Positions 1 through 8,494 of a stretch of 64,000 bases of DNA are shown here, one piece after another. The position numbers and the translations under genes were made by a program. Source of the DNA: Bacteroidales bacterium (GTDB lineage: Bacteria > Bacteroidota > Bacteroidia > Bacteroidales > F082); contig JAKIVD010000009.1 of the NCBI GenBank assembly GCA_021647205.1, positions 1-64,000 of the forward strand. The letters run 5' to 3'. The notes beneath the pieces were generated by a model that saw nothing but the letters and a program-made list of their open reading frames with translations, was not told the origin of the DNA and did no database searches. Positions within the stretch are counted from its first letter, which is position 1; each line of letters opens with the position of its first letter.

Positions 1-50
1 ATGAATGGAAGCTCGCTCCGGCTACGCCTCCGCTTCGCTTCCATTCATTC
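1..50. repeat. Inverted repeat (REP-like hairpin) at window start
   Basis: Positions 1-12 (ATGAATGGAAGC) are the exact reverse complement of 37-48, enclosing a GC-rich loop with a further small GGC/GCC helix. A run of A follows at 51-62. On the plus strand no T-tract follows the stem, so it is not a standard intrinsic terminator for that strand. The AT-rich stretch from 51 to 253 shows no convincing gene. The copy may be part of a larger element cut by the window edge. Confidence 0.5.
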
Positions 51-253
51 AAAAAAAAAAAAGAAAAATAATGTTTAACTTTGAATTCAAAATAAAAGAG
101 CATTACACACTTTTTGGGATACTACCGCTGCGGTGCTGTTGGTTTTTCGTATTTTTCTGTGTGCGAGTGTACTAAATTTAGTAACACAATTTTGCAATTT
201 ACAACTAATTGCGGTGTGCAGTATGAGCACGTGTTTGAACACTACGCTTTTTT

Positions 254-2575
254 CTATTCAATTATCAGTTTTTCTTTAAACTCTATTTTGTCTGTAATAA
301 ATACAACAACATAAATTCCTGGATTAAGTGATGAAACATCAATATTATTACTTGGTCGAATTTCTGATAAAACTATTTGTCCAAACTGGTTGTAAATTCT
401 TAATTCGAGAATCAAGAGGTTAGATGATGAGAGATGCAATTCTCTGATAGTCGGGTTTGGATAAATTGAAAATTGCGAATCTTTTTCTGATATTGAAAAT
501 GTCCCTACAAGACAAGCGTATTCCACCTCTTCTTGACTGTTACAGTCTGGAGCGTTATCATGTATTTCTATTTCGCCATTTGGTGCAGCTAAATAATTGC
601 AAATACTTGTAACTGCACAATGAGTTAATGAATCATTTCCTGTAATGGTTAAAGAACCAATAGTGCCAGCATCAATGTTTTCTAACCCAATAAGACTTTT
701 AAGTGAGGGGTGATCTAATATTTTTAATTCACCTCCAATGGAAGTGACTCCTTCTAAGCCGGTTAAACTGTCTAAAAGGTAATTGAACTTAAACGTCAGA
801 TAACCATTAATCGTTGAAAGACTCTCTAAACCATGTAGGTTTTTAAGTCCGTAATTCTGATATATTGCAAGAGACCCTACGCTATCTAACGATTCTATTC
901 CAGTCAAGTCTATCAACCCGGAACAGCCGGAGATATGCATTTCAGCGCCTACAGAACTTAGGTTTTCCAACCCTGATAAATCTTGTATTTGGCCCATATC
1001 ATGTATTCTTAGAAACCCTCCAATAGTTGATAACTTATTAAGACCATTAAAACTGGGGAGTACCCAGTTTTGATCAATTGCAACATCGCCAGTTACAGTC
1101 ACGAGGTTTTGTAACCCTGATAAGTCAACTAATGTATGGTTGTATCTTATATAGATATCCCCATTTATTGAAGTAATATTCTCTAAATCACTAATTGATA
1201 CCAGACTTTCTGTCGAACCAATATCTAATCCCCCTATTGAATTCACATTTCCAAGTCCATTTAAGTTAGTTAACAAATCATTTCCAGAAATACCCAAAGT
1301 GCCGCCAATGTATATCAAATCAGACAATGCTAATAGACTTTCAAGTGTGTCATTAGTTGAAATCGAAAAACGTCCAAAAATAGAATCAAGGTTCTCAAGG
1401 CCAGATAAGCTTTTAAGCTTAGTATTATAGTATAACCTTGTATCACCGCCAACTTTAGAAATACTATTTAATCCAGACAAGCTTTCCAGACTGCGGTTGT
1501 TTTCCAGAATTAAGTCTCCGCCCACCTCAGTCAGCGCATCTAATCCTGTTAAACTGTCAAGAATTAGGTTATACAGTAATTTAAGATTTCCGTCTATTTT
1601 CGTTACTTCATTTAACTCAAGCAAATTTGTCACACGATTAAACCCTTCAATTATTACAGAACCTGAAAGTTCGGTGCAATCGGGATAATTTACTTTAAAA
1701 CTATCAATCTCAGCTTGGTTTAAAAAATAATAGTTTCCGTATGGCAGGCAAGACAAACTGATGCCGCATGCATTAGCAATTTCAGTTGGATTATTACAGC
1801 CTGGGGCATTGTGATGGATTGTAATTGAACCATTAGGACTAGAAAGGTAATTGCAAATACTTTCAACAGCGCAATTTGATAATTGTGGATTATGGCTAAG
1901 TGTTATATTCTCAATCGAATTTGGGTCAATATTTTCGAGACCATTGAGATTAAACAGTTGAAAGATACCAGTAATCTCAATATCACCACCAATGTATTTA
2001 AGATTACTTAGGTATTCAAAACTCCAAAATTGATCTAAGTTTTTTATAATAAAGCTTCCATATATTGAGTCTAAGTTATCGAGTCCATAAAAATCCTCTA
2101 ATACACCATATTCAACCCTTAGGTCTCCACCTATTGTTGATAAACTATCAACACCCCTAAAGTCCTTGAAAAAGAAACCGTTTTGGTCTTCGTCACCAAT
2201 TAAAATAAAGTCACCTCCAATTTCACTAAGCTTTGCAAGTCCAGTCAAATAAAACATATAATAATTATTATCCAATTTAAAGAAACCATCAACGTTTGTG
2301 ACATTTCCTAAACCTATTAAGTTAGGCAATGATGTATATTTTATTGTCAAGTTGCCTTGAAATGCTGTCAATGAATACAAAGAATCTAAATTAGAGATAT
2401 CCCATCCGTCAATTGTCACATCTCCCAATATCTCTGTACAACCAGGATAGTTTGACGGGAAATCATCAATCTGTGCTTGCGTTGTAAACGTTATTCCATC
2501 GGGCAGGCATTGGGATGAAACATGATTACTCAGTAAGAAATGAATTAAAACTGTTAGGATGAGTATCTTTTTCAT
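254..2575 (-). CDS. T9SS-secreted receptor-L/LRR-like surface protein
   Basis: 773 residues with an N-terminal signal peptide (hydrophobic residues 4-16, SSQ cleavage region). The body is a long series of leucine-rich, receptor-L-domain-like strands (L..L.G.L.I....L..L.GL) in two modules. Each module opens with a Cys-Leu-Pro segment (near residues 23 and 277) and a P[GD]CTE motif, and each closes with a CAV.SICNYL...APGC/APDC cysteine-rich cap. The last ~70 residues (SIYPNPT ... LNPGIYVVVF) are a type A T9SS sorting domain, so the protein is expected to be exported across the outer membrane and anchored or released. The ligand is unknown; such proteins are usually assigned to adhesion or recognition. 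The gene is visibly more AT-rich than its neighbour at 2635-3450. The start was chosen because it gives the signal peptide. Confidence 0.85.
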   Translation of the reverse strand: MKKILILTVLIHFLLSNHVSSQCLPDGITFTTQAQIDDFPSNYPGCTEILGDVTIDGWDISNLDSLYSLTAFQGNLTIKYTSLPNLIGLGNVTNVDGFFKLDNNYYMFYLTGLAKLSEIGGDFILIGDEDQNGFFFKDFRGVDSLSTIGGDLRVEYGVLEDFYGLDNLDSIYGSFIIKNLDQFWSFEYLSNLKYIGGDIEITGIFQLFNLNGLENIDPNSIENITLSHNPQLSNCAVESICNYLSSPNGSITIHHNAPGCNNPTEIANACGISLSCLPYGNYYFLNQAEIDSFKVNYPDCTELSGSVIIEGFNRVTNLLELNEVTKIDGNLKLLYNLILDSLTGLDALTEVGGDLILENNRSLESLSGLNSISKVGGDTRLYYNTKLKSLSGLENLDSIFGRFSISTNDTLESLLALSDLIYIGGTLGISGNDLLTNLNGLGNVNSIGGLDIGSTESLVSISDLENITSINGDIYIRYNHTLVDLSGLQNLVTVTGDVAIDQNWVLPSFNGLNKLSTIGGFLRIHDMGQIQDLSGLENLSSVGAEMHISGCSGLIDLTGIESLDSVGSLAIYQNYGLKNLHGLESLSTINGYLTFKFNYLLDSLTGLEGVTSIGGELKILDHPSLKSLIGLENIDAGTIGSLTITGNDSLTHCAVTSICNYLAAPNGEIEIHDNAPDCNSQEEVEYACLVGTFSISEKDSQFSIYPNPTIRELHLSSSNLLILELRIYNQFGQIVLSEIRPSNNIDVSSLNPGIYVVVFITDKIEFKEKLIIE

Positions 2576-2634
2576 TTCATTTTAGTTTTATGTTATGGTG
2601 TGGGTGAATTCGTGGCATTGCACCCAACTTCCCA

Positions 2635-3450
2635 TTAACGGGGATAATGGTCGGGGATAAAAGTTTGTTCCTGCATGGGCGGCCTGACGTAACCTTTTTC
2701 GGGTTTGCGTTCTTTCAAATGGATTTCCGGCAAATTCAAATCGCCAAATGGTATTTTAGAGAGCAAATGTCGCATGGTATTTAAACGGGCCTTCTTTTTG
2801 TCATCGGCATTTACCACATACCAGGGCGATAATTTGGTGTCGGTATAATTCAGCATTTCATCTTTGGCTTTGGAATATTCTGTCCAGCGTTCGCGCGATT
2901 TCAAATCCATATCGCTAAGTTTCCAGCGTTTGGTCGGGTCTTTTAAACGGGCCTGGAAACGTTTCTCCTGTTCTTCTTCGCTTACCGAAAACCAGTATTT
3001 TACCAGGATGATTCCGGAGCGGATGAGCATCCTTTCAAAATTGGGGCACGAGCGCAGAAACTCCCAATATTCGTCATCGGTACAGAAGCCCATCACACGC
3101 TCTACCCCAGCCCTGTTGTACCACGAGCGGTCGAAAAGCACCATTTCGCCCCCGGCCGGCAAATGCGGGACATAACGCTGGAAATACCATTGTGTTTTTT
3201 CTTTTTCGGTAGGTGTTCCCAGGGCCACAACACGGCAAACCCGTGGGTTCAAACGTTCGTTAATGCGTTTAATGACACCTCCTTTTCCGGCCGCATCGCG
3301 CCCCTCAAAAATAACGACGACTTTTAGTTTTTTTGCTTTGATCCATTCCTGAAGTTTGACCAGTTCAATCTGCAGGCGGGTCAGCTCCGTTTCATAAAAC
3401 CCGTTCTTCAGTTTTCCTTTTTTGTCAAATTTCCCGTTTGCTTCATCCAT
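2635..3450 (-). CDS. ppk2: Polyphosphate kinase 2 family protein (PPK2)
   Basis: 271 residues, the usual length of single-domain PPK2. The P-loop is GRDAAGKGG (about residues 50-58) and the Walker B/lid region is FDRSWYNRAGVERVMGF (106-122), both diagnostic of PPK2. Family members transfer phosphate between inorganic polyphosphate and nucleoside mono- or diphosphates in the cytoplasm; which class this belongs to cannot be settled by eye. The gene stands alone, transcribed in the same direction as its flanking T9SS-protein genes but with no evident functional link to them. Its upstream region holds the inverted motif pair at 3468-3532. Confidence 0.92.
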   Translation of the reverse strand: MDEANGKFDKKGKLKNGFYETELTRLQIELVKLQEWIKAKKLKVVVIFEGRDAAGKGGVIKRINERLNPRVCRVVALGTPTEKEKTQWYFQRYVPHLPAGGEMVLFDRSWYNRAGVERVMGFCTDDEYWEFLRSCPNFERMLIRSGIILVKYWFSVSEEEQEKRFQARLKDPTKRWKLSDMDLKSRERWTEYSKAKDEMLNYTDTKLSPWYVVNADDKKKARLNTMRHLLSKIPFGDLNLPEIHLKERKPEKGYVRPPMQEQTFIPDHYPR

Positions 3451-3467
3451 TGAAGTTTGTTTTTAGT

Positions 3468-3532
3468 AGTTGTATGACCACTATTGTTCTATGTCATCAG
3501 TTCATAACTCTTTGTTCAGTGGTCTGACGACT
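3468..3532. repeat. Inverted pair of a 15-nt dyad motif (family R2, copy A)
   Basis: AGTGGTCTGACGACT at 3518-3532 faces an imperfect inverted partner at 3468-3482 (AGTTGTATGACCACT). The same motif pair occurs at 14033-14081. Each motif is itself dyad-like (GTsGTC-n-GACsAC) and fits TNGTNNNACNA, the consensus described for FadR-type GntR operators. It lies just upstream of the ppk2 start. It may be an operator pair or a small dispersed repeat. Confidence 0.4.
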
Positions 3533-3564
3533 GTTCTCACTCTTCCATATCCTGTGAACACTGG

Positions 3565-3579
3565 AAGGCCACCGGCCTT
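3565..3579. repeat. Small perfect hairpin downstream of the PKD protein gene
   Basis: AAGGCC-acc-GGCCTT is a perfect 6-bp stem with a 3-nt loop, 34 nt past the stop of the minus-strand gene ending at 3613. CTTCCA (3543-3548) and TGGAAG (3562-3567) form a second, overlapping stem. No T-tract follows on the minus strand, so a terminator role is uncertain. Confidence 0.3.
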
Positions 3580-3612
3580 ATGTCTAATTGTCTTGCCGTC
3601 TCAGGCACTAAT

Positions 3613-6108
3613 TTACTGCACCACCATCTTTTTCACTACCCGCAAATCTCCCGAAATCAACTGAATAAAGTAGATGCCTTTTTTGTGGATGCCGGGTTGG
3701 ATTTCTTTTCGGTACCCACTAGCGTACTTGCCGCTCCAGCTTTCACTGTAAACAATGCGCCCACGTGTGTCGAGGACAATGATGCGCAGGTTTTCCAAAT
3801 CATTGTTCAGTGTCAGCATAAAATCACCCTGGTTGGGATTTGGGTGAAGGTCGATGGCGGCATTGAGGTCGTAATGGTTTTCGGGAACACTAATCTGGCA
3901 TTCCGTGAAATCGAAAACAATCGTAATACTACCCGTATTCTGACACCCGGTGGCACCATTCGTAACCCGCACCGAATGCGATTGCATGTCAATCCAGTTT
4001 CCGTTGGTCATGGCTTTGTAATACCTGTTTACCAGGTTGGTTGTCAGCCAGAAATACTCCGTCCCATCCGGATCGCTGTCTTGGCCGGCATCCAGCAAAA
4101 CCGAATCGCGAACACAAACCCGTATGGAGTCTTTTCCCTGTCCGCTTGGGTCGAGTTCAATAACCGGCAGGCTATTTACTGTTACCAGGATGCTCGCCGT
4201 TACTTCATTTCCAAACTGGTCGCTAAGTACCAATTCGTAAATAGTTGACACATTTGGGCTAACAGTGAACTGCGGTTGATCAGAAGCAAACCCGGGCGGA
4301 TTGGAAGTCCAATCGTAGGTAAACTCTCCACCGCCGCCGGAAGCCCAGGCTGTAACAGTTGTTGACTGCCCGATACAAATCTCCGGCGGATCGGCCAGGG
4401 GGGAAGCTGACAGGCCATCCCCCTCGGGGTTCACCACCACCTGGTCAGGTTCACTCTGGCAACCATTGCCGTCGTTGATAAACAGGCTGAATACGGTTTG
4501 GTTGTACAAAGGCACTGTTGTCGGGTTGGGGATGTCGTTTTGCTGGAGTTCGCTGGCAGGTTCCCAGAGGTAAGTAAAGACCCCCGAGCCACCACTTGCC
4601 GAACCCTGTAAAGTTGCTGTCGTTCCTTCATTGATAACCTGATCGGGCCCTGCATCGGCCAACGGCCTGGGGTTGACGACAACCGAAACACTGTCTTTCA
4701 CCGTGCTAAAACCATCATTGACTTCGACGATGTAAGTAACATCTGCGGAAGGAAAATCCGATGGGTTTTGTGCATCGGAAGTAAAATAGGGCGGATTGGA
4801 TGTCCAGATGTAGGTGTAATCGCCGGAGCCGCCATCGGGATAAGTAAAAAGATCAACACGGTCGCCTTCACAGGCAAGACCGGTGCTGGCAGCCACCGTA
4901 ATTCCCAGGGGGGCGCCAAGCACATTCACCCACATGGTATCCTGCCCCACACATGTTGAAATTGTGTCGGTAACTTCCAAAACAAAAGCCGTACTTACCG
5001 ACATGGCTACAGTTGTGGGATTGGGAATGTCGGGATTATCAAGCATTTCGGCGGGTTCCCAATGATAGGAAAATTCACCCGAACCACCACTTGCCGAACC
5101 ATCCAGGGTTGCCGTTTCTCCAAAGAAAACATCGATATCGGCACCGGCAACGGCATCGGGAGAGTCAAGGTCAATGGTAAAATCGTAAGCTTCGGGCTGG
5201 GCGTAGTTGTCGCAGGCGTCTTTGATGAATGCGAAGTTTTTAATGGTCAGCACATAATCACCACTTTGGTTGAATGGCGGTGAAACATACAAAGTGTATT
5301 CTTTTTCGTTGTTTCCGCCCAGGTTGCATGTTTCGCCATAAAGGCTGTCGATTACAAAAGGCCCGCCGGGCCCTTCCAGTTTAAAATCCTGCTTTTGAAT
5401 CGAACTGCACTTTACGTTTTCGCTGAACTGGATAAGCAGTTCGTTGGTCCCGCATTCGGTAATCAAATCGCCGCCGATGTATTCGATATAAGGGTCCTGA
5501 TCATCAAAAATCGATGCCGAAGAAGCAGAAAAATCGAGTGTGTAGCCACCCGGGGTTTGTGTCCAGTCGCTGACAACCAACACATAAGTTTCACCCTCAA
5601 ATACGGGAAGGTCTTTGTTCCATTTGTTAGTGGGCCCGCCATTGCTGCAATTTGAATTTCCACCGTTAAAAGTGCTGATGCCGGTTACTCCCTGATAGCC
5701 ACTGCCACCGGCGGCATTACAGCTGGACATGATCAGGTTCGCCCCTCCCCAGATGTCTTCGCAATGATAACTGGACAAATTAAAAACAGCCCAGTCGTAA
5801 TCATCGGAATTTACCTGTGGTGTAATCTGGAATTTTAAGTTGCCAGAACTGATAACTGTAAAAATATACCATCTGCTGTTCTTCTCCCCATCCATGCAAT
5901 GATTGTTCGGACAGCCGCTGCCGCCATTTGGGATTTCAAAATAATTGCCAAAGCCCGATGCCGTGCTGTCTTCCGTATAAATGAAGTCGCAAACCGGGAT
6001 GGCCCCCCGGCAATCCTGGGTTGTCGGTATCTGCGCCAATAGCCGGAAAGCAAGTGAAAAGTAAAAAAAAGTAACAAAAAACAATTGTAAAATGGTGGTC
6101 TTTTTCAT
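3613..6108 (-). CDS. T9SS-secreted protein with PKD-like repeats
   Basis: 831 residues: signal peptide (residues 5-25), then a cysteine-rich lectin-like N-terminal region (CRGAIPVC ... CPNNHC) typical of large Bacteroidota cell-surface proteins. This is followed by an Ig/FN-like segment and about four PKD-like beta-sandwich repeats with the signature GSASGGSG.F.Y.WEP. It ends with a type A T9SS sorting domain (LHPNPNQGDF ... KGIYFIQLISG ... KKMVVQ). Expected location is the cell surface or medium. No catalytic domain is recognisable, so a structural, adhesive or gliding-related role is only inference. The gene is divergently arranged with the thioredoxin gene at 6237. Confidence 0.88.
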   Translation of the reverse strand: MKKTTILQLFFVTFFYFSLAFRLLAQIPTTQDCRGAIPVCDFIYTEDSTASGFGNYFEIPNGGSGCPNNHCMDGEKNSRWYIFTVISSGNLKFQITPQVNSDDYDWAVFNLSSYHCEDIWGGANLIMSSCNAAGGSGYQGVTGISTFNGGNSNCSNGGPTNKWNKDLPVFEGETYVLVVSDWTQTPGGYTLDFSASSASIFDDQDPYIEYIGGDLITECGTNELLIQFSENVKCSSIQKQDFKLEGPGGPFVIDSLYGETCNLGGNNEKEYTLYVSPPFNQSGDYVLTIKNFAFIKDACDNYAQPEAYDFTIDLDSPDAVAGADIDVFFGETATLDGSASGGSGEFSYHWEPAEMLDNPDIPNPTTVAMSVSTAFVLEVTDTISTCVGQDTMWVNVLGAPLGITVAASTGLACEGDRVDLFTYPDGGSGDYTYIWTSNPPYFTSDAQNPSDFPSADVTYIVEVNDGFSTVKDSVSVVVNPRPLADAGPDQVINEGTTATLQGSASGGSGVFTYLWEPASELQQNDIPNPTTVPLYNQTVFSLFINDGNGCQSEPDQVVVNPEGDGLSASPLADPPEICIGQSTTVTAWASGGGGEFTYDWTSNPPGFASDQPQFTVSPNVSTIYELVLSDQFGNEVTASILVTVNSLPVIELDPSGQGKDSIRVCVRDSVLLDAGQDSDPDGTEYFWLTTNLVNRYYKAMTNGNWIDMQSHSVRVTNGATGCQNTGSITIVFDFTECQISVPENHYDLNAAIDLHPNPNQGDFMLTLNNDLENLRIIVLDTRGRIVYSESWSGKYASGYRKEIQPGIHKKGIYFIQLISGDLRVVKKMVVQ

Positions 6109-6134
6109 GACAACAGGTTAATAAATGTCCCTTG

Positions 6135-6166
6135 CAAAAGTAACAGAAGATTTGAAGAAATGCAAT
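6135..6166 (-). promoter_or_regulatory. Predicted promoter of the PKD-protein gene
   Basis: Read on the minus strand, TACTTTTG (6142-6135) matches the Bacteroidota -7 motif TAnnTTTG, and ATTG (6166-6163) sits 20 nt upstream where the -33 TTTG is expected. The leader to the ATG at 6108 would be about 20-25 nt. Confidence 0.5.
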
Positions 6167-6185
6167 TTTTTCAGGCAAAGCTGCG

Positions 6186-6216
6186 TATTGCAGTTTGAGC
6201 CGATCGACTATCTTTG
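6186..6216 (+). promoter_or_regulatory. Predicted promoter of the thioredoxin gene at 6237
   Basis: TATCTTTG at 6209-6216 is an exact TAnnTTTG -7 motif. TATTG at 6186-6190 lies 18 nt upstream as a possible -33 element. This supports the ATG at 6237 over the in-frame ATG at 6195, which lies upstream of the -7 motif. Confidence 0.5.
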
Positions 6217-6236
6217 CCCGGATAAATTGCTCTACC

Positions 6237-7595
6237 ATGTTTAAACACCTCATTACTTTGGCCTTGGCTTTTACCTCACTTCTGCTTTCGGCCCAGAGTT
6301 ACCAGATCAATGGAACCATCAGCGGTCTTGCCGATGAAGATGTTTACCTGATGCGCATCCTCGGACAAAACCGGACAATCGTCGATACTGCCTGCACCAA
6401 CCAGGCCGGCTCCTTCACTTTCGAACTGGATCAAAACACTCCCGTTGGCCTGTATTCCATCATTTACGGCCCTTCGCAAATGCTTGAGATTATTTACAAC
6501 AAAGAAAATATCCGCTTCGTTTCCACTGACCCTTCCATGCAAAGTCCGGTGCAGTTTATCGAATCGGTTGAAAACCTGATTTATTACGATTACCTCTACC
6601 TGAAAAGCTACAACCTCTATAAAATGGATTTACTGGAGCCCCTGGTACAACAGTTTCCCAAAGACGATGAATTTTACAATACGCTTTTGGGGGAATACCG
6701 GAAGCTGGCAGAAGAAATCAGCGACAAGGTCAGCACGCTGACAACAGAAAATCCAAATACGATTGCTGCTCATTTTATCAAAGTGGACAGCCCATTGTTT
6801 ACCAATCCCGAACTGCCGGCCGATATAAAAAAAGCCTATAAAAAAAATCATTATTTTGACAATACCGACTTTAGCGACACTTTGCTGATGCGCAGCAGTA
6901 TTCTCACTTCCAAAATTATCGGCTACCTTTCGTTGTACCAAAAAAAGGAACAGACGAAAGAAGAAATGGAAAACAGTCTGTTGATTGCCGTTGACACCAT
7001 CCTGGAAAAGGCGCTGGCCAACCAGCAGGTTTATGAATTCACAATTGACTTTCTGATTGATGGTTTTCAGGCTGTGGGCTTCGAAAGGGGACTTGAACAC
7101 CTCGCCACGCAAAACCAGTTGGAACAACTTTGTGAAAATACCGAACGGAAAGCTGAGCTGGAGAACAAAATGGAACTGATTAAAAAACTGGCCATCGGAA
7201 AAACAGCACCGGACTTTACCACCACCGGCCTGAACGGGGATCAAATCACCCTCTCCGCCATCAAGGCGAAGAAAACCCTGCTGATTTTCTGGGCAAGCTG
7301 GTGCCCGCATTGCGACGAAATGCTGCCGGAATTAAAAAAATACTACGATCCGCAGAATACAGCCGAGTTAGAAATCATTGGTGTTTCGCTGGATGAAGTA
7401 AAAACCGACGTGCAGGCAGCCCTAAAAGAGGGGGATTACAACTGGATAAATATTGCCGAACTGAAGGGATGGGACGGTCCTGTAGTTTTGGAATACGGCA
7501 TTGTGGCCACTCCCACTATTTTTGTTCTTGACGAAAACAAAAACATCATCGGCAAACCGGCGAACAAATATGAATTGAAGAAGATGATGGAGTAG
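6237..7595 (+). CDS. TlpA-family thioredoxin-like protein with DUF4369-like N-terminus
   Basis: 452 residues from the chosen start, which gives a clean signal peptide (MFKHLITLALAFTSLLLSAQ); the in-frame ATG 42 nt upstream lies before the predicted promoter. Residues ~22-110 resemble the DUF4369 beta-domain found at the N-terminus of Bacteroidota TlpA-like proteins (INGTISGL...). A helical middle region follows. The C-terminal ~140 residues are a thioredoxin/AhpC-TSA fold with active site WASWCPHC. The protein should act in the periplasm as a thiol-disulfide oxidoreductase; the partner is unknown. A protein of the same architecture and similar size is encoded at 56537-57937. The gene is convergent with the LutA-like gene. 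Confidence 0.88.
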   Translation: MFKHLITLALAFTSLLLSAQSYQINGTISGLADEDVYLMRILGQNRTIVDTACTNQAGSFTFELDQNTPVGLYSIIYGPSQMLEIIYNKENIRFVSTDPSMQSPVQFIESVENLIYYDYLYLKSYNLYKMDLLEPLVQQFPKDDEFYNTLLGEYRKLAEEISDKVSTLTTENPNTIAAHFIKVDSPLFTNPELPADIKKAYKKNHYFDNTDFSDTLLMRSSILTSKIIGYLSLYQKKEQTKEEMENSLLIAVDTILEKALANQQVYEFTIDFLIDGFQAVGFERGLEHLATQNQLEQLCENTERKAELENKMELIKKLAIGKTAPDFTTTGLNGDQITLSAIKAKKTLLIFWASWCPHCDEMLPELKKYYDPQNTAELEIIGVSLDEVKTDVQAALKEGDYNWINIAELKGWDGPVVLEYGIVATPTIFVLDENKNIIGKPANKYELKKMME

Positions 7596-7600
7596 GGAGT

Positions 7601-7641
7601 GGAAAGTTGGAAAGTTGAGAGGTTGGAAAGTTGAAAGTTGA
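7601..7641. repeat. Short tandem GGAAAGTTG-type repeats
   Basis: Between the convergent genes ending at 7595 and 7677 the sequence contains four degenerate copies of (G)GAAAGTTG, followed by a run of eight G at 7654-7661. This is low-complexity intergenic DNA; no function is visible. Confidence 0.5.
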
Positions 7642-7676
7642 CAAGGAAAAAAGGGGGGGGTAAGAAAACCGCTGGA

Positions 7677-8399
7677 TTACTCAATCCCCGCCGCCAGTAC
7701 ATCCACAAGGTGGGCAACTTTCAGTGGTAGTTTGTGCTTTTTGATGTAAGCACTTTGGTGCATCAGGCAGGAGGAATCGGTAGAGACAATGTATTCGGCG
7801 CCGGTGTCCAGCGCATGATGAACTTTTTGCTCTGCCATGGCCGTTGAAACCGGCTCAAACTTCACCGAGAAAGTACCGCCAAAGCCACAGCAAACATCAG
7901 TTTCTTTCATCTCAAGCAGTTCCAAACCCTTTACCTTGCGCAAAAGCGTCCGGGGTTCGTCCTTCAATTTGTATTCCCTTAAGGCGGCACACGAATCGTG
8001 GTAAGTAACTTTGTGCGCGAAGGCCGAGCCAAAACTGGTACGTTTCAACACGTTCACAAGGAAGTCGGAAATTTCGTAAAAGTTTTTTTGCAACAATTTA
8101 TATTCGTTGTGGTGAGCACTGTTGTAAAACAACTCGTGGTAGTTGTTTTTCACAAAACCAATGCACGAAGCCGAGGGGCCGACAACCAGCCTGTTGTTGC
8201 TGAAATCGCCGATAAATTTCTCGCCCAGTTTTTTTGCCTCATCCCAGAAACCACTGTTGAAAGCGATTTGCCCGCAGCAGGTTTGGTTTGGGTTGTAATG
8301 CACTTTTACGCCTGCTTTTTCCAACAGTTTTACCATGTTAAACCCGGTTTCAGGATAAACCTGGTCGATAAAACAGGGGATAAATATGTCAACTTCCAT
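7677..8399 (-). CDS. lutA: LutA/YkgE-type (Fe-S)-binding oxidoreductase
   Basis: 240 residues containing the two CCG domains of the LutA/GlpC/HdrB cysteine-rich family: Cys9 and Cys-Cys-Gly at 41-43 in the first half, and SCAALRE (136-142) with CCGFGG (170-175) in the second. LutA normally works with LutB and LutC to oxidise L-lactate to pyruvate. No lutB or lutC lies beside it here (the neighbour upstream is aroA), so the gene is either a detached lut subunit or a related Fe-S oxidoreductase. The protein has no signal peptide and should be cytoplasmic. A -7 motif 21 nt upstream supports the start. Confidence 0.82.
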   Translation of the reverse strand: MEVDIFIPCFIDQVYPETGFNMVKLLEKAGVKVHYNPNQTCCGQIAFNSGFWDEAKKLGEKFIGDFSNNRLVVGPSASCIGFVKNNYHELFYNSAHHNEYKLLQKNFYEISDFLVNVLKRTSFGSAFAHKVTYHDSCAALREYKLKDEPRTLLRKVKGLELLEMKETDVCCGFGGTFSVKFEPVSTAMAEQKVHHALDTGAEYIVSTDSSCLMHQSAYIKKHKLPLKVAHLVDVLAAGIE

Positions 8400-8419
8400 G
8401 GGCTCTGCTTATGAATGTG

Positions 8420-8427
8420 CAAAGGTA
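8420..8427 (-). promoter_or_regulatory. Predicted -7 promoter motif of the lutA-like gene
   Basis: The minus strand reads TACCTTTG at 8427-8420, an exact TAnnTTTG match 20 nt before the ATG. No clear -33 TTTG is visible. Confidence 0.45.
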
Positions 8428-8430
8428 AAA

Positions 8431-8466
8431 AAGTTTAAAGTAGAAAGTTTAAAGTAGAAAGTTTAA
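8431..8466. repeat. Tandem AAAGTTTAAAGTAG repeats
   Basis: About 2.5 copies of a 14-nt unit (AAAGTTTAAAGTAG) fill the short gap between aroA and the lutA-like gene. It resembles the low-complexity repeat at 7601-7641 in style. Confidence 0.55.
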
Positions 8467-8494
8467 GTTGCAGGTGCGGGTTTTGTACTTCAGC

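Noticed and set aside
3580-4248. 222-codon plus-strand frame opposite the PKD-repeat protein
   Set aside because: Antisense shadow; the minus-strand frame has signal peptide, repeats and sorting domain.
7601-8466. CRISPR-like direct repeats around the lutA-like gene
   Set aside because: The units are 9-14 nt, contiguous and low-complexity, without spacers.
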